A DNA stretch of 64,000 nt from Arthrobacter sp. ES3-54 (GTDB lineage Bacteria > Actinomycetota > Actinomycetes > Actinomycetales > Micrococcaceae): positions 1 to 64,000 of the forward strand of contig NZ_JAQFIF010000006.1 of assembly GCF_029504395.1 (NCBI RefSeq), written 5' to 3'. Below the pieces are notes generated by a model that was not told where the DNA came from, did not search any database, and was given only the letters and a program-made list of their open reading frames with translations. The translations under genes were made by a program, and so were the position numbers. Shown here piece after piece: positions 11,112 to 20,636 of the stretch (the first letter of the stretch is position 1; each line of letters begins with the position of its first letter).

Positions 11112-13004
11112 TTATTCTACGGTCACGCTCTTGGCCAGGTTGCGCGGCTGATCCACGTCATACCCCTTGGCCGAGGCGAGTGCGAGGGCGAAGATCTGCA
11201 GCGGAACCGTTGCGAGCAGCGGCGCCAGGAGCGTGGGGGTTTCCGGGATGTAGAAGACGTGCTCGGCGTAGGCCTTGACGGCCTCGTCTCCTTCCTCCGC
11301 GATCACGATCGTCCGGGCGCCGCGGGCCCGGACTTCCTGGATGTTGGAGACCACCTTGGCGTGCAGCGAGTCCCGGCCGCGCGGGGAAGGGACCACGACG
11401 AAGACGGGCTGGCCTTCCTCGATCAGGGCGATCGGGCCGTGCTTGAGCTCGCCGGCGGCGAAGCCCTCGGCGTGGATGTACGCCAGCTCCTTGAGCTTCA
11501 GCGCACCTTCCATGGCCACCGGGAAACCGACGTGGCGGCCCAGGAACAGCACGGACTTGGCGTCGGCCATGGACCGGCCGAGTTCCTTGATCTGGGCCTC
11601 GTTGTCGAGGATGTGCTGAACCTTGGCCGGAATCTTGCCCAGGTCAGCCAGGATGTCCTTGATCTCGCCCTGGAACTTGTTGCCGCGCAGCTGTGCCAAA
11701 TAAAGGCCCAGCAGGTAAGCGGCCGTGATCTGGGCCAGGAACGCCTTGGTCGAGGCCACTGCAATCTCGGGTCCGGCGTGCGTGTAGAGCACGGCGTCCG
11801 ATTCCCGCGGGATGGTGGATCCGTTGGTGTTGCAGATGGAGACCGTTTTGGCGCCCTGCTCCTTGGCGTAGCGGACCGCCATGAGGGTGTCCATGGTCTC
11901 GCCGGACTGGGAGATGGAGACAATCAGCGTGTTCTCGTCCACGATCGGATCCCGGTAGCGGAATTCGTGCGAGAGTTCGACCTCGGTGGGGATCCGGCAC
12001 CAGTGCTCAATGGCGTACTTCGCCACCTGGCCGGCGTATGCGGAAGTGCCACAGGCCAGGACGATGATCTTGTTGACGTGCTTGAGCAGCTCCGGATCAA
12101 CACGGAGTTCATCAAGCGTCAGCTTGCCGTGGATGTCGGAGCGGCCCAGCAGGGTCTGCCGCACGGCGTCCGGCTGGTCGTGGATTTCCTTTTCCATAAA
12201 GGACGGGAAGCCGCCCTTTTCGGCAGAGGCAGGGTCCCAGTCGACTTTGTATTCTTTGCCCTCGGCGGGGGCGCCGTAGAAGTCCGTGATTTCCACGGAG
12301 TCGGCGGTGATCGTGACGATCTGGTCCTGGCCGAGTTCCACAGCGCGCCGGGTGTAGTCGATAAAGCCGGAGACGTCGGAGCCGAGGAAGTTCTCGCCGT
12401 CGCCGAGGCCGACGACGAGCGGGGAGTTCCGGCGGGCCGCGACCACCACGTCAGGCTGGTCGGCATGAACGGCGAGGAGGGTGAAAGCTCCTTCGAGCCG
12501 CTGGCAGGCAAGCTGCATGGCCCGGGTGAGGCCGCCATTGGTGACGTCACCGCCCAGCTGGTTCCGGTAGATGTCCCCGAGCAGGGCAGCCGCTACTTCC
12601 GTGTCGGTCTCGGACTCGAAGGTGACGCCCTTGCCCTGGAGTTCCAGCTTGAGCTCGGCGAAGTTCTCGATGATGCCGTTGTGGATCAGGGCCAGCTTGC
12701 CGCCGTCGGACAGGTGCGGGTGCGCGTTCTGGTCCGTCGGGCCGCCGTGCGTGGCCCAGCGCGTGTGGCCGATTCCCGTGAGGGATTCCGGCAGCGGGCG
12801 GGTGTCCAGCTCCGTAATGAGGTTGCTCAGTTTGCCCGACTTCTTCCGGGAAGAAATGGTGCCGTCGGCAACCACCGCAATACCCGCGGAGTCGTAGCCT
12901 CGGTACTCCAAGCGCCGCAATCCTTCAAGGACAACGTCCAAGGCATTGTGTCCAGCATTTACCCGGCCATCTGAGTGGCCCACATATCCAACGATTCCAC
13001 ACAT
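11112..13004 (-). CDS. glmS: Glutamine--fructose-6-phosphate aminotransferase (isomerizing)
   Basis: GlmS makes glucosamine 6-phosphate from fructose 6-phosphate and glutamine, the entry step to UDP-GlcNAc and peptidoglycan. The protein is 630 residues. The N-terminal glutaminase begins [14 protein letters not shown], and its Cys becomes residue 1 and the nucleophile after Met removal. That requirement fixes the start at 13004 rather than at the ATG two codons upstream or farther. Two SIS domains follow, with [13 protein letters not shown] and [20 protein letters not shown], and the C-terminus ends in the typical [13 protein letters not shown]. No glmS ribozyme-like leader was seen in the 145-base gap to coaA. 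Confidence 0.96.
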   Translation of the reverse strand: MCGIVGYVGHSDGRVNAGHNALDVVLEGLRRLEYRGYDSAGIAVVADGTISSRKKSGKLSNLITELDTRPLPESLTGIGHTRWATHGGPTDQNAHPHLSDGGKLALIHNGIIENFAELKLELQGKGVTFESETDTEVAAALLGDIYRNQLGGDVTNGGLTRAMQLACQRLEGAFTLLAVHADQPDVVVAARRNSPLVVGLGDGENFLGSDVSGFIDYTRRAVELGQDQIVTITADSVEITDFYGAPAEGKEYKVDWDPASAEKGGFPSFMEKEIHDQPDAVRQTLLGRSDIHGKLTLDELRVDPELLKHVNKIIVLACGTSAYAGQVAKYAIEHWCRIPTEVELSHEFRYRDPIVDENTLIVSISQSGETMDTLMAVRYAKEQGAKTVSICNTNGSTIPRESDAVLYTHAGPEIAVASTKAFLAQITAAYLLGLYLAQLRGNKFQGEIKDILADLGKIPAKVQHILDNEAQIKELGRSMADAKSVLFLGRHVGFPVAMEGALKLKELAYIHAEGFAAGELKHGPIALIEEGQPVFVVVPSPRGRDSLHAKVVSNIQEVRARGARTIVIAEEGDEAVKAYAEHVFYIPETPTLLAPLLATVPLQIFALALASAKGYDVDQPRNLAKSVTVE

Positions 13005-13149
13005 GGTCATAAGCCTAGCGGGTTTCCGGGAGGGAGGACGTGGGACAGCGGCGCGCGAACGCCCCGGCGCGGGGCTGCGGAGGGCCTGCCCCGGCTCCCA
13101 CCGGCCAGTCCATTTCGCTCTCGGCGTTGTGGAGGGCAGAATCTCTAGG

Positions 13150-14115
13150 GTGACTTTGCAACGCAATGAAGCGAACGGGGAAGGTGTCTCGCCGTTCGTG
13201 GAGCTGGACCGGCAGACCTGGTCCCGGCTCGCTGCCCAGATGGAGCAGCCCCTCAATGAAGAGGACGTGTTCCGCCTTCGCGGCCTCGGGGACCCCCTCG
13301 ACATCAAGGAAGTGCGCGAGGTCTATCTGCCGCTGTCCCGGCTCCTGCACCTTTACGTGGAAGCCGCGGGCCAACTCCACGCAGCCACCACCACCTTCCT
13401 GGGCGAAACCACGCAGCGCACGCCGTTCGTGATCGGCGTGGCCGGTTCGGTGGCCGTGGGCAAGTCCACCATCGCCCGCGTCCTGCGGGAAATGCTCCGC
13501 CGCTGGCCGGGCACCCCTAACGTGGAGCTCATCACCACGGATGGATTCCTCTACCCGCTCGCCGAGCTCAAGCGCCGGCAACTGCTGGAACGCAAGGGGT
13601 TTCCGGAGTCGTACGACCGCCGCGCCCTGCTGCGTTTCGTGAGCGAGATCAAAGGCGGCGCCGAGGAAGTCCGTGCCCCCTGGTATTCCCACGTCACCTA
13701 CGACATCGTCCCCGGCAAGGAAGTGGTGGTCCGGCGGCCGGACGTGCTGATTGTCGAGGGACTGAACGTCCTGGCGCCCGCCAGGCCGCGGCAGGACGGC
13801 CGGCAGGGCCTGGCCCTGAGTGACTTCTTCGACTTCTCCATCTACGTCGACGCGAAAACCTCGTATATCGAGGAGTGGTACGTGGACCGGTTCCGCAAAC
13901 TGCGGACCACGGCCTTTGCCCAGCCGGAATCGTACTTCCACCGCTACGCAACCCTCTCCGATGCCGAGGCCGAACAGACCGCGCGCGAGATCTGGAAGCG
14001 CATCAACGAGCCCAACCTCGAGGAAAACGTCCTCCCGACCCGGGGCCGCGCGCAACTGGTCCTGACCAAGGACGCCGACCACTCCATCCGCCGGATGCTG
14101 CTGAGGAAGGTCTAG
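13150..14115 (+). CDS. coaA: Type I pantothenate kinase
   Basis: CoaA phosphorylates pantothenate, the first and regulated step to coenzyme A. The protein has 321 residues from the GTG at 13150. A P-loop, [12 protein letters not shown], lies at about residues 97-108 and is followed by [11 protein letters not shown] and the conserved [17 protein letters not shown]. The C-terminal part has [21 protein letters not shown] and the RILRAQL-like end [17 protein letters not shown]. The start is uncertain: GTG 13150 and TTG 13156 both keep the family N-terminus (FVELDRQTW), while reading further upstream enters the glmS 5' end. It is divergent from glmS and is followed five bases later by the lipoprotein gene. 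Confidence 0.93.
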   Translation: MTLQRNEANGEGVSPFVELDRQTWSRLAAQMEQPLNEEDVFRLRGLGDPLDIKEVREVYLPLSRLLHLYVEAAGQLHAATTTFLGETTQRTPFVIGVAGSVAVGKSTIARVLREMLRRWPGTPNVELITTDGFLYPLAELKRRQLLERKGFPESYDRRALLRFVSEIKGGAEEVRAPWYSHVTYDIVPGKEVVVRRPDVLIVEGLNVLAPARPRQDGRQGLALSDFFDFSIYVDAKTSYIEEWYVDRFRKLRTTAFAQPESYFHRYATLSDAEAEQTAREIWKRINEPNLEENVLPTRGRAQLVLTKDADHSIRRMLLRKV

Positions 14116-14120
14116 CACAG

Positions 14121-15074
14121 ATGTGCTACGACGACGCGGACCGAGCGGTGGGGCGGCAGTCGGCCGGCCCGGATTCGCCGAGCCGCCGGGCCTTCAGCCG
14201 CCTCCTGCTGGCGGGGACCGGCCTCGCGGCGCTGTCCGCCTGCGCCCCGGACCAGTCCCCCACGCCGTCAGGCACGCCGGGGTCGTCTCCCGGCCCGGTT
14301 CCAGGCACGGGGGGCGCGACGCCGACCGCCGTTGCCGCGCCGTCGGGCTCGCCGGCAAGCAACGCGTCGGCGACTCCGACGCCCGCGACGTCGTCGGCTG
14401 TCCCGCCGTCGGCCGCGGCACACCCCCCGTCGGCCGCGGCACACCCTCCTTCTGCCGCGGCGCCGGGGCCGCAGCATTCACTCACGGACCCCACCAGTCC
14501 GTGGGTGATCGTCAACAAGCACCGGCCGCTCTCCCCCGCCAACTTTGTGCCGCCGGATCTGGTCCGGCCGGCCGTGCGGCTGGCTACCTCGGGCGAGGCG
14601 GGACTGCTGAACAGTACGACGGCGGCCGCGGCGGAGAAGATGTTCGCGGCGGCGGCAGCGGAGGGCGTCATCATGACGCTGGCCAGTGGCTACCGTTCGT
14701 TCGCCACACAGACAGCCACCTACGGCAGTTACGTCAGTTCCCGGGGACGGGCCGAGGCCGACACCGCTTCCGCCCGGCCCGGATACTCCGAACACCAGAC
14801 GGGCTGGGCGTTCGACATTGGCGATGGCAGCGGCGCAGACGCCTTTACCCCACAGTTCAAGGACCGGCCGGCGGCGATCTGGGCCAAGGCGAACGCCCAC
14901 CGCTTCGGCTTCGTGGTTCGCTACCCGTGGATGCTGCACCCAATCACCGGCTACTACTACGAGCCATGGCATCTGCGCTTCATCGGCACCCAGGCGGCCG
15001 CGGACATGTCCGCCCGCGGGATCGGCACTCTGGAGGAGTACTTCGGTCTGGAGCCCGCCCCGGCCTACCGGTAA
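14121..15074 (+). CDS. D-alanyl-D-alanine carboxypeptidase, VanY-like, Tat-exported lipoprotein
   Basis: The protein has 317 residues. A twin-arginine motif SRRAFSR (Arg22-Arg23), a hydrophobic stretch and a lipobox L38-S-A-C41 predict Tat export and lipid anchoring at Cys41. A Ser/Pro/Ala/Thr-rich linker of about 75 residues follows and contains three seven-residue HPPSAAA-type repeats. The C-terminal M15B/VanY domain has SGYRSFATQ, the zinc motif SEHQTGWAFDIGDG and the final EPWHLRFIG, which together supply two His, the Asp and the catalytic Glu. Such enzymes trim the terminal D-Ala of peptidoglycan stem peptides. The ATG at 14121 lies five bases after coaA, so the two are probably co-transcribed. 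Convergent with glmM. Confidence 0.88.
   Translation: MCYDDADRAVGRQSAGPDSPSRRAFSRLLLAGTGLAALSACAPDQSPTPSGTPGSSPGPVPGTGGATPTAVAAPSGSPASNASATPTPATSSAVPPSAAAHPPSAAAHPPSAAAPGPQHSLTDPTSPWVIVNKHRPLSPANFVPPDLVRPAVRLATSGEAGLLNSTTAAAAEKMFAAAAAEGVIMTLASGYRSFATQTATYGSYVSSRGRAEADTASARPGYSEHQTGWAFDIGDGSGADAFTPQFKDRPAAIWAKANAHRFGFVVRYPWMLHPITGYYYEPWHLRFIGTQAAADMSARGIGTLEEYFGLEPAPAYR
14403..14465 (+). repeat. Three 21-base tandem repeats in the lipoprotein linker
   Basis: Units at 14403-14423 and 14424-14444 differ by one base; the third at 14445-14465 is more diverged. They encode PPSAAAH, PPSAAAH and PPSAAAP in the linker between the lipid anchor and the peptidase domain. Such repeats could change linker length between strains. 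Confidence 0.8.
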
Positions 15075-15113
15075 GGGCCGCAGCGACGGTCCGACGGAAC
15101 TGTTTGAGTCTGG

Positions 15114-16475
15114 CTATTCGGGGACGAGCTCCAGGGCGAGTTCGGTCCGGACCACTTGGGCCAGCCGCTCGGCGACGCCCTGGGCGGTTTCGTGGTCCGC
15201 AGCCTCCACCATGACGCGCACCACTGGTTCGGTGCCGGAGGGACGCAACAGGACACGTCCCGTGTCGCCGAGTTCGGATTCGGCGATCGACACGGCCGCA
15301 GCCACGGCTTTATCGCCCTTCACCCGGCTACGGTCCACGCCCTTGACGTTGATGAGGACCTGGGGCAGCTTGGTCATCACCGTGGACAGTTCCTTGAGCG
15401 GGCGCCCGGTGAGGGCCACTTGGGCGGCAATCTGCAGACCGGTCAGCACGCCGTCGCCGGTGGTGGCGTGGTCGGCAAAAATCACGTGCCCGGACTGCTC
15501 GCCGCCAAGGTTGAAGCCGCCGTTGCGCATTTCTTCGAGGACGTAACGGTCCCCCACGCCGGTTTCCCGCAGGCTGATCCCGGCGTCGCGCAGGGCGAGC
15601 TTCAGGCCGAGGTTGCTCATGACGGTGGCTACTAGGACATCGTCCTTGAGCTTTCCGGAGGCCTTGAGGGCGACGGCCAGGATGGCCATGATCTGGTCGC
15701 CATCGACCTCGTTGCCTTCGTGGTCCACGGCAAGGCAACGGTCGGCGTCGCCGTCGTGGGCGATGCCGAGGTCGGCCCCGTGGTCCAGGACGGCGCGCTT
15801 GAGCGGGCCAAGGTGGGTGGACCCGACCCCTTCGTTGATGTTGAGTCCGTCCGGCTCGGCGCCAATGACGATCACGTTGGCGCCGGCGTCCTTGAACACC
15901 TGCGGGGAACAGCCGCTGGCTGCGCCGTGGGCGCAGTCGAGCACCACTTTCAGCCCGTCGAGTCGGTGCGGAAGCGTGCCGAGCAGGTGCACGATATAGC
16001 GGTCCTCGGCGTCGGAGAAGCGCTGGATCCGGCCCACCTCAGCACCGGTAGGCCGGAAGGGCTCCTTGCCGAGCTGCACTTCGATGGCGTCCTCGACGTC
16101 GTCGGGCAGCTTCTGCCCGCCACGGGCGAAGAATTTGATGCCGTTGTCCGGCGCGGGGTTGTGGGAGGCGGAGATCATGACGCCGAAGTCGGCATCGAGG
16201 TCCGCCACGAGGTAGGCGGCAGCCGGGGTGGGGAGCACGCCGGCGTCGTAGACGTCGATTCCCGAGCTTGAGAGGCCGGCCTCCACGGCGGCCGCGATGA
16301 ACTCGCCACTGGCCCGGGGGTCGCGTGCAACCACGGCGATCGGCCGCTTACCGGTCGTGTTGCGGTCATGGCCAAGTACGACGGCGGCGGCCTGGGCCAG
16401 CTGCAACGCGAGCTCTGCGGTCAGCAGCCCGTTCGCCAAACCCCGGACTCCATCGGTTCCAAATAATCTAGACAT
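15114..16475 (-). CDS. glmM: Phosphoglucosamine mutase
   Basis: GlmM converts glucosamine 6-phosphate to glucosamine 1-phosphate, directly after GlmS on the route to UDP-GlcNAc. The protein has 453 residues from the ATG at 16475, beginning [15 protein letters not shown] as family members do. The phospho-serine loop is [13 protein letters not shown] at about residues 98-110, the metal-binding loop is DGDADRC, and the sugar-binding loop is [10 protein letters not shown]. The C-terminal phosphate-binding loop is [15 protein letters not shown]. An upstream ATG extending the N-terminus by ten residues was rejected because homologues start at MSRLFGTDG. It lies downstream of rpsI but beyond a terminator. 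Confidence 0.96.
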   Translation of the reverse strand: MSRLFGTDGVRGLANGLLTAELALQLAQAAAVVLGHDRNTTGKRPIAVVARDPRASGEFIAAAVEAGLSSSGIDVYDAGVLPTPAAAYLVADLDADFGVMISASHNPAPDNGIKFFARGGQKLPDDVEDAIEVQLGKEPFRPTGAEVGRIQRFSDAEDRYIVHLLGTLPHRLDGLKVVLDCAHGAASGCSPQVFKDAGANVIVIGAEPDGLNINEGVGSTHLGPLKRAVLDHGADLGIAHDGDADRCLAVDHEGNEVDGDQIMAILAVALKASGKLKDDVLVATVMSNLGLKLALRDAGISLRETGVGDRYVLEEMRNGGFNLGGEQSGHVIFADHATTGDGVLTGLQIAAQVALTGRPLKELSTVMTKLPQVLINVKGVDRSRVKGDKAVAAAVSIAESELGDTGRVLLRPSGTEPVVRVMVEAADHETAQGVAERLAQVVRTELALELVPE

Positions 16476-16520
16476 CGACCCAAGCTTAGTCGATGGCCCG
16501 GGCAAGTCCTGCTTTAACGG

Positions 16521-16558
16521 CGAAAGCCCGCCCCGCCGAGTGGCAGAACGGGCTTTCG
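16521..16558 (-). terminator. Terminator after the rplM-rpsI operon
   Basis: CGAAAGCCCG at 16521-16530 pairs perfectly with CGGGCTTTCG at 16549-16558, with an 18-base loop. It lies between the rpsI stop and the glmM start on the minus strand. There is no long T-tract, so strength is uncertain. Confidence 0.55.
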
Positions 16559-16588
16559 TGCAAGCACCAGAAGCGCTTGGAAGCGGGA

Positions 16589-17095
16589 TTAGCGCTTCGA
16601 GTACTGCTGAGCCTTACGGGCCTTCTTGAGACCGGCCTTCTTACGCTCGATGACGCGGGCGTCACGGCGCAGGTAACCGGCCTTCTTCAGGGTGGCGCGG
16701 TTGTTCTCGGTGTCGATCTCGTTCAGTGAACGGGCGATGCCGAGGCGCAGGGCACCGGCCTGGCCGGAGATGCCGCCACCGTGGATGCGGGCGATGACGT
16801 CATAGGCACCGTCAAGATCGAGGATCTTGAAGGGCTCGTTGACGTCCTGCTGGTGCAGCTTGTTCGGGAAGTAGTTCGCCAGCTCGCGGCCGTTAATGGT
16901 CCACTTGCCGGTGCCGGGCACGATGCGAACGCGTGCAACAGCTTCCTTACGACGGCCAACTGCAGCACCGGCAACGGTCAGTGCCGGGCGTTCCTTCTTG
17001 GGCGCTTCTGCTTCTGCAGGACCGCTCTCCGAGGTGTAGCTGGTCAGGTTTTCCTCAGCCACAACGGCCTCGGTGGTCTCTTCGTTCTGAGCCAC
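16589..17095 (-). CDS. rpsI: 30S ribosomal protein S9
   Basis: S9 binds the head of the small subunit, and its C-terminal tail reaches the P-site tRNA. The canonical domain covers about residues 40-168 ([32 protein letters not shown]) and ends with [12 protein letters not shown], the conserved tRNA-contacting end. The first 40 residues are an acidic extension rich in Glu, Ala and Thr, making the protein longer than the usual 130 residues. Such N-terminal extensions occur in other Actinobacteria. It follows rplM by 38 bases and forms the standard rplM-rpsI pair. Confidence 0.97.
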   Translation of the reverse strand: MAQNEETTEAVVAEENLTSYTSESGPAEAEAPKKERPALTVAGAAVGRRKEAVARVRIVPGTGKWTINGRELANYFPNKLHQQDVNEPFKILDLDGAYDVIARIHGGGISGQAGALRLGIARSLNEIDTENNRATLKKAGYLRRDARVIERKKAGLKKARKAQQYSKR

Positions 17096-17133
17096 GATTC
17101 TCCTTGTATAGATAAGTTGTTTGGTGGCCAGGA

Positions 17134-17577
17134 CTACTGGGCGACCTGGGTGATTTCGAAAGTCTTGGGCTGCTGGGCGGCGTGGGGGTGCTCTGCACCG
17201 CGGTACACCTTCAGCTTGCCCAGCTGCTGTGCAGCGAGGGAGTTCTTCGGGAGCATGCCCTTGATGGCCTTCTCCACGGCGCGAACCGGGTTGGACTCAA
17301 GCAGTTCCGCGTAGTTGACGGAGGTCAGGCCGCCCGGGTAGCCGGAGTGGCGGTATGCGCGCTTCTGCTCCAGCTTGGCGCCGGTGAGGGCAACCTTTTC
17401 AGCGTTGATGATGATGACGAAGTCGCCCATGTCCATGTGGGACGCAAAGGTGGCCTTGTGCTTGCCGCGCAGCAGGATTGCGGTCTGGCTGGCAAGACGA
17501 CCAAGGACAACGTCGGTGGCGTCAATGACGTGCCACTGGCGGTTGATATCGCCGGGCTTCGGGGTGTACGTACGCAC
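17134..17577 (-). CDS. rplM: 50S ribosomal protein L13
   Basis: L13 is an early assembly protein of the large subunit. The 147-residue protein contains [37 protein letters not shown] and the C-terminal [21 protein letters not shown]. The start is GTG at 17577, with ACGAGG eight bases upstream. In many bacteria rplM follows truA directly; here truA lies about 19 kb away, on the far side of the Tad block. Confidence 0.97.
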   Translation of the reverse strand: MRTYTPKPGDINRQWHVIDATDVVLGRLASQTAILLRGKHKATFASHMDMGDFVIIINAEKVALTGAKLEQKRAYRHSGYPGGLTSVNYAELLESNPVRAVEKAIKGMLPKNSLAAQQLGKLKVYRGAEHPHAAQQPKTFEITQVAQ

Positions 17578-17894
17578 GGTGTTTGCCTCGTTCTTGTTCT
17601 GGCGTTCTTGTTTTAGGCGTCACTCTTACGGTGCACCTACTATCTATGCGCTACCGGAACAGAGGTGAGGGCTCTATGTAACCAGTCATCCTTAGGTCTC
17701 GAATGTGCACGTTGAGTAGCTATCCTGCAACCGGATTCTCAAGCGGGCACGCACCATCGAGATAGGACACGCACAACGACTACCAAGAATAGCCTGCCAC
17801 GGCCTCTTGGGTCAAAATGGGGTGTCCGGATGCATCCTGTCTGCTCTTTTTCGCAGACTGTCCCGTGCCGGCCCGTCGCATCCCTGGAGGAACC
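17578..17894. other. Divergent intergenic region between rplM and the prepilin peptidase gene
   Basis: This 317-base stretch separates minus-strand rplM from the plus-strand pilus block and must hold at least the rplM promoter. I cannot assign -35/-10 boxes with confidence; TTGAGA on the minus strand at 17737-17742 is one candidate -35. An inverted repeat CCAAGA (17783-17788) / TCTTGG (17805-17810) lies about 85 bases before the prepilin peptidase start and could be an operator. The part next to rplM is less GC-rich than the coding DNA. Confidence 0.4.
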
Positions 17895-18596
17895 GTGTCC
17901 GATCCCGCCGCCGCCGGCTCCGTTTCCCTGCTGCTTGCACAGCCGGCCGGATCGTTCACCGGAGTCCTCTTTATAGCCGGCGTCGCTCTCGCGGGCGCTT
18001 GCCTATCCTTCTTGGCCGACCTCCTCATCCGCCGCACGCTCCCCCGCCTTGGCGGACCGTTGACAGTACGCACGAGAATTACGACGGCGTTGGCCACCTT
18101 CGCGCTGTCCGCCCTGCTGGCCTGGCGCTTCGGGCTCTCCCCCGAGCTCCCCGCGTACATCCTGCTGGCGGTTGCCGGCGTCCAGCTGGCGCGCACCGAC
18201 GTGCAGCACCACCTTTTGCCCAACCGGATGGTCCTGCCTCTATTGGGGGCCGGAATTGTGCTGCTCGGGGCCGCCGCGGGGGTGTCCGGCGAGGCAGGTA
18301 GCCTGCTGCGCGGGGTGGCTGGCGCCTTAATACTGTTCATTTTGTACCTAGTTCTTGCCCTGACCAGCCGAAACGGCCTCGGAATGGGCGATGTGAAGCT
18401 CGCAGCACCACTTGGCCTGTACTTGGGCTACCTAGGCTGGACCCACTTGTTCTACGGCGGGGCGCTGGGGTTCGTCGCAGGTGGCGTCGCTTCCGTGCTC
18501 CTGGTCCTCAAAAACCGCGGAAGCAAGCCGAATGAAGTGCCCTACGGACCCTCGATGCTGGCGGCCGGCCTGGCAATCATTCTGATGCTCCCCTAG
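17895..18596 (+). CDS. tadV: Prepilin peptidase, A24 family (TadV/CpaA-like)
   Basis: This membrane aspartyl protease is expected to cleave the Flp-type prepilins encoded downstream. The 233-residue protein from the GTG at 17895 is mostly hydrophobic with about six membrane helices. It has both catalytic aspartates: D102 in ARTDVQHHLLPNRM and D166 in GLGMGDVKLAAPLG. The N-terminal methylase domain of bifunctional PilD enzymes is missing, as in TadV/CpaA. The GTG is preferred because GGAGG lies four bases upstream; an in-frame ATG at 17817 adds a cysteine-bearing, non-family leader. It precedes the first Tad locus by 269 bases and is the only such gene seen in the window. Confidence 0.85.
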   Translation: MSDPAAAGSVSLLLAQPAGSFTGVLFIAGVALAGACLSFLADLLIRRTLPRLGGPLTVRTRITTALATFALSALLAWRFGLSPELPAYILLAVAGVQLARTDVQHHLLPNRMVLPLLGAGIVLLGAAAGVSGEAGSLLRGVAGALILFILYLVLALTSRNGLGMGDVKLAAPLGLYLGYLGWTHLFYGGALGFVAGGVASVLLVLKNRGSKPNEVPYGPSMLAAGLAIILMLP

Positions 18597-18865
18597 GTGA
18601 TCTCCGCCTTCACCTGGGCCGCGAATTAAGTAAGACGGCTTATTAAACCAAGTAATTGAACCCCACCCGTACTTGGAAACTGAGTACACCCCCGTTTGAG
18701 GGCAGGTGATACCCATTTTTTCCTCCAAAAAGTCGAGTATCGAACTTCATTGCCGTGCCGATTGCGGCCGTGCAAATGTTGTTCCAACGAAGCTCCAGCA
18801 AATAAGCAATAGGGGATTTGCTGGAAATTCGTTCATTACTCAAAACTCTGGAAAAGGAAAATAAA
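18597..18865 (+). promoter_or_regulatory. AT-rich leader of Tad locus 1
   Basis: The DNA between tadV and the first pilin gene is clearly richer in A and T than its surroundings, with runs such as ATTTTTTCC and GGAAAATAAAATG. It probably contains the promoter of the first Tad operon, but no convincing -35/-10 pair was identified. The ribosome site of the pilin is AAAGGAAA directly before the ATG. Confidence 0.5.
18794..18825 (+). promoter_or_regulatory. Hairpin in the 5' leader of pilin gene 1
   Basis: TCCAGCAAAT at 18794-18803 pairs perfectly with ATTTGCTGGA at 18816-18825 across a 12-base loop. It ends 40 bases before the pilin ATG. It could stabilise the pilin mRNA or serve as a protein-binding operator; the sequence alone does not decide. 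Confidence 0.5.
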
Positions 18866-19081
18866 ATGACTGGTCTCATGGTCTCAATGCTCGCTTTTGT
18901 CTCCGGCGTCAAGGAAAAGCTCACCCCTGAAAAGGGAGCCACCGCGACGGAATACTCGCTGCTCATTGCTTTTGTCGCCTTCGCCATTATCGTCGGCGCC
19001 GGCATTTTCGGCACGGCACTCAGCGACTGGTTCGAGGATCTCGGCGGCGTGGTCAACGGCTGGACGACCGGCCCGGCCTAA
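18866..19081 (+). CDS. flp: Flp/Fap-type pilin, Tad locus 1
   Basis: This 71-residue class IVb prepilin is the likely major subunit of the first pilus. The leader ends in Lys-Gly and is followed by the mature start ATATEYSLLIAF; Glu5 and Tyr6 after the cleavage site are the Flp signature. A single long hydrophobic helix follows (LLIAFVAFAIIVGAGIF), then a short polar end, DWFEDLGGVVNGWTTGPA, without cysteine. The leader before cleavage is long (about 24 residues) and itself partly hydrophobic. It is the first gene of the locus; a strong hairpin lies between it and the TadE gene. Confidence 0.88.
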   Translation: MTGLMVSMLAFVSGVKEKLTPEKGATATEYSLLIAFVAFAIIVGAGIFGTALSDWFEDLGGVVNGWTTGPA

Positions 19082-19107
19082 TCCACCTCTTGGTCTCAGC
19101 TTTACCC

Positions 19108-19144
19108 AGTGTGCCGCGTCCGTTTCTCGCGGACGCGGCACACT
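19108..19144 (+). terminator. Hairpin after pilin gene 1 (terminator or attenuator)
   Basis: AGTGTGCCGCGTCCG at 19108-19122 pairs perfectly over 15 bases with 19130-19144, with a 7-base loop. It lies 27 bases after the pilin stop and 40 bases before the TadE start. A short TTCTTG follows rather than a clear T-tract. Partial termination or 3'-end protection of the pilin mRNA would let the pilin exceed the assembly proteins; this is inference. Confidence 0.65.
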
Positions 19145-19183
19145 TCTTGATCATTCGGCTGCATCTATCCCGGGGGGGATCCC

Positions 19184-19594
19184 ATGACACGCAGCAGCAC
19201 TTTACCGCCGCCCAGGTTTCGGGCGGCGCGGGGACGTGAGCGGGGGGCCGCCGCCGTCGAGTTCGCGCTCGTCGCACCCATCCTCCTCGCCCTGGTTGGC
19301 GGAATCGTTGAGTTTTCGCACGCCTATAACCTGCAGATTTCCGTCACACAGGCAGCCCGGGAGGCCGCCAGGACCATGGCAATCGAGAACGACCAAGGCT
19401 TGGCGCAGGCAGCCGCCGTCGCCGGCGCACCGGGCTTGGCTCCTGCATCCTTCGGCTTCACGTTCAACCCTGGCACCTGCGCTGCAGACGTCATAGCGAA
19501 CGTGACAGTCACCTACACCGCACCCGCCGTGACTGGGATGTTCGGCACCACCCTCACTGTCACTGGAGTGGGGGCAATGCAATGCGGCGGCTAA
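19184..19594 (+). CDS. tadE: TadE-like pilus assembly protein, locus 1
   Basis: TadE proteins are minor pseudopilin-like membrane proteins needed for Tad pilus assembly. The 136-residue protein has a basic N-terminus, then GAAAVEFALVAPILLALVGG, the TadE signature with the conserved Glu in a membrane helix, followed by EFSHAYNLQISVTQAAREAARTMAI. The extracellular part has one internal Cys (NPGTCAADV) and ends in MQCGG, so the two cysteines may form a disulphide. The stop overlaps the TadG-like start by 13 bases. Confidence 0.85.
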   Translation: MTRSSTLPPPRFRAARGRERGAAAVEFALVAPILLALVGGIVEFSHAYNLQISVTQAAREAARTMAIENDQGLAQAAAVAGAPGLAPASFGFTFNPGTCAADVIANVTVTYTAPAVTGMFGTTLTVTGVGAMQCGG

Positions 19595-20616
19595 AACGCA
19601 ACCAGGACAGACAACGCGGCGCTGCGGGCGTGATGGTCGCTGTCATGATGCTCGTACTGATTGGCGCCGGCGCTATGGCGGTCGATGTGGGCCAGATTTA
19701 CGCCGAACGTGCGCAGCTGCAGAACGCAGCCGATGCAGGCGCCATGGCAGTCGCCCAGCAGTGCCACGCAGCGGGCGGTTGTACCGATGCGCAGGCCCTG
19801 GCGTGGGCCATGGAACTGAGCGGCCCCAACTCGAACGACGGTGCCACCACCGTTGATTCAGTGGACCTCTCGATGCCGATGGAGGTCACTGTGGTGACCT
19901 CCACCCGCAACGGCACGAGTGGCGCAGGTTTTCTCACGAAGATGTTCTCCAGCGTACTCAACGCCCCGGCGGTTACCGTCGGGGCGCACGCAACGGCCGC
20001 CATTGAACCCATCGGCGGGGCGGAGGCCTTTCCGCTGGCGATCTCGGACTGCCAGTACGACCTCGCCGAGGGTGACGTGACGGGCGAGGTCCAGCTGATC
20101 AAATACAAGCCTGGCAGCGGGACCTGCACATCGACGTCGGGGCACGTCATACCGGGCGGCTTCGGTTGGCTGGACCAGACCGCTCCCTGTCAGGCCAGTA
20201 CGGACACGGACGACGTCGCGGGCAGCGATACGGGCGCGGATTATCCCAATGCCCCACCCGGTGGAGACGCCTGCGATGCCATCGTGACCGGTTGGAGGAA
20301 CACGATTCTGGCAGGCGGCACTGTCGAGGGAACGTTCCCGGTCTACGACAACGCCGGCGGCACCGGCGCCAGCGCCTGGCTGCACATCCGGGGTTACGCA
20401 ACGTTCCAGATGCTCGGCTGGAGGTTCGCCGGAAGCGGCGTGCCCCGGGTCTTCAGATCGGGGACGGCTGATGTGGCCGATCCGGCCGACGCCTGCAACA
20501 ACCCGTGCCGGGGCATTATCGGGCAATTCGTGAGATTCGTAGACATTGATTCCGCAGGAGAAGTTCCAGGTACCGGCCCGGACCTCGGAACCGTACGTAT
20601 CCGGTTAATCGATTAG
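19582..20616 (+). CDS. tadG: TadG-like pilus assembly protein, locus 1
   Basis: The 344-residue protein starts with a basic segment and one membrane helix (GAAGVMVAVMMLVLIGAGAMAVDVG), then AERAQLQNAADAGAMAVAQQC, which is the TadE/TadG-like N-terminal module (roughly residues 10-60). The remaining 280 residues should be outside the membrane. They hold seven or so cysteines, the motif VIPGGFGWL near residue 190, and CNNPCRGIIGQFVRFVDID near the end. No von Willebrand A domain, common in proteobacterial TadG, is apparent. The same C-terminal motifs recur in the locus 2 paralogue. Confidence 0.8.
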   Translation: MRRLKRNQDRQRGAAGVMVAVMMLVLIGAGAMAVDVGQIYAERAQLQNAADAGAMAVAQQCHAAGGCTDAQALAWAMELSGPNSNDGATTVDSVDLSMPMEVTVVTSTRNGTSGAGFLTKMFSSVLNAPAVTVGAHATAAIEPIGGAEAFPLAISDCQYDLAEGDVTGEVQLIKYKPGSGTCTSTSGHVIPGGFGWLDQTAPCQASTDTDDVAGSDTGADYPNAPPGGDACDAIVTGWRNTILAGGTVEGTFPVYDNAGGTGASAWLHIRGYATFQMLGWRFAGSGVPRVFRSGTADVADPADACNNPCRGIIGQFVRFVDIDSAGEVPGTGPDLGTVRIRLID

Positions 20617-20636
20617 ATATTTTCTAAGGGGACATT

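Noticed and set aside
12946..13149. N-terminal extension of CoaA
   Set aside because: The residues are antisense to the glmS start and do not resemble pantothenate kinase.
13005..13307. N-terminal extension of GlmS
   Set aside because: GlmS needs its catalytic Cys as first residue after Met removal, which fixes the start at 13004; the extension overlaps coaA.
14403..14465. CRISPR or regulatory repeats
   Set aside because: They are in-frame coding repeats of a Pro/Ala-rich linker.
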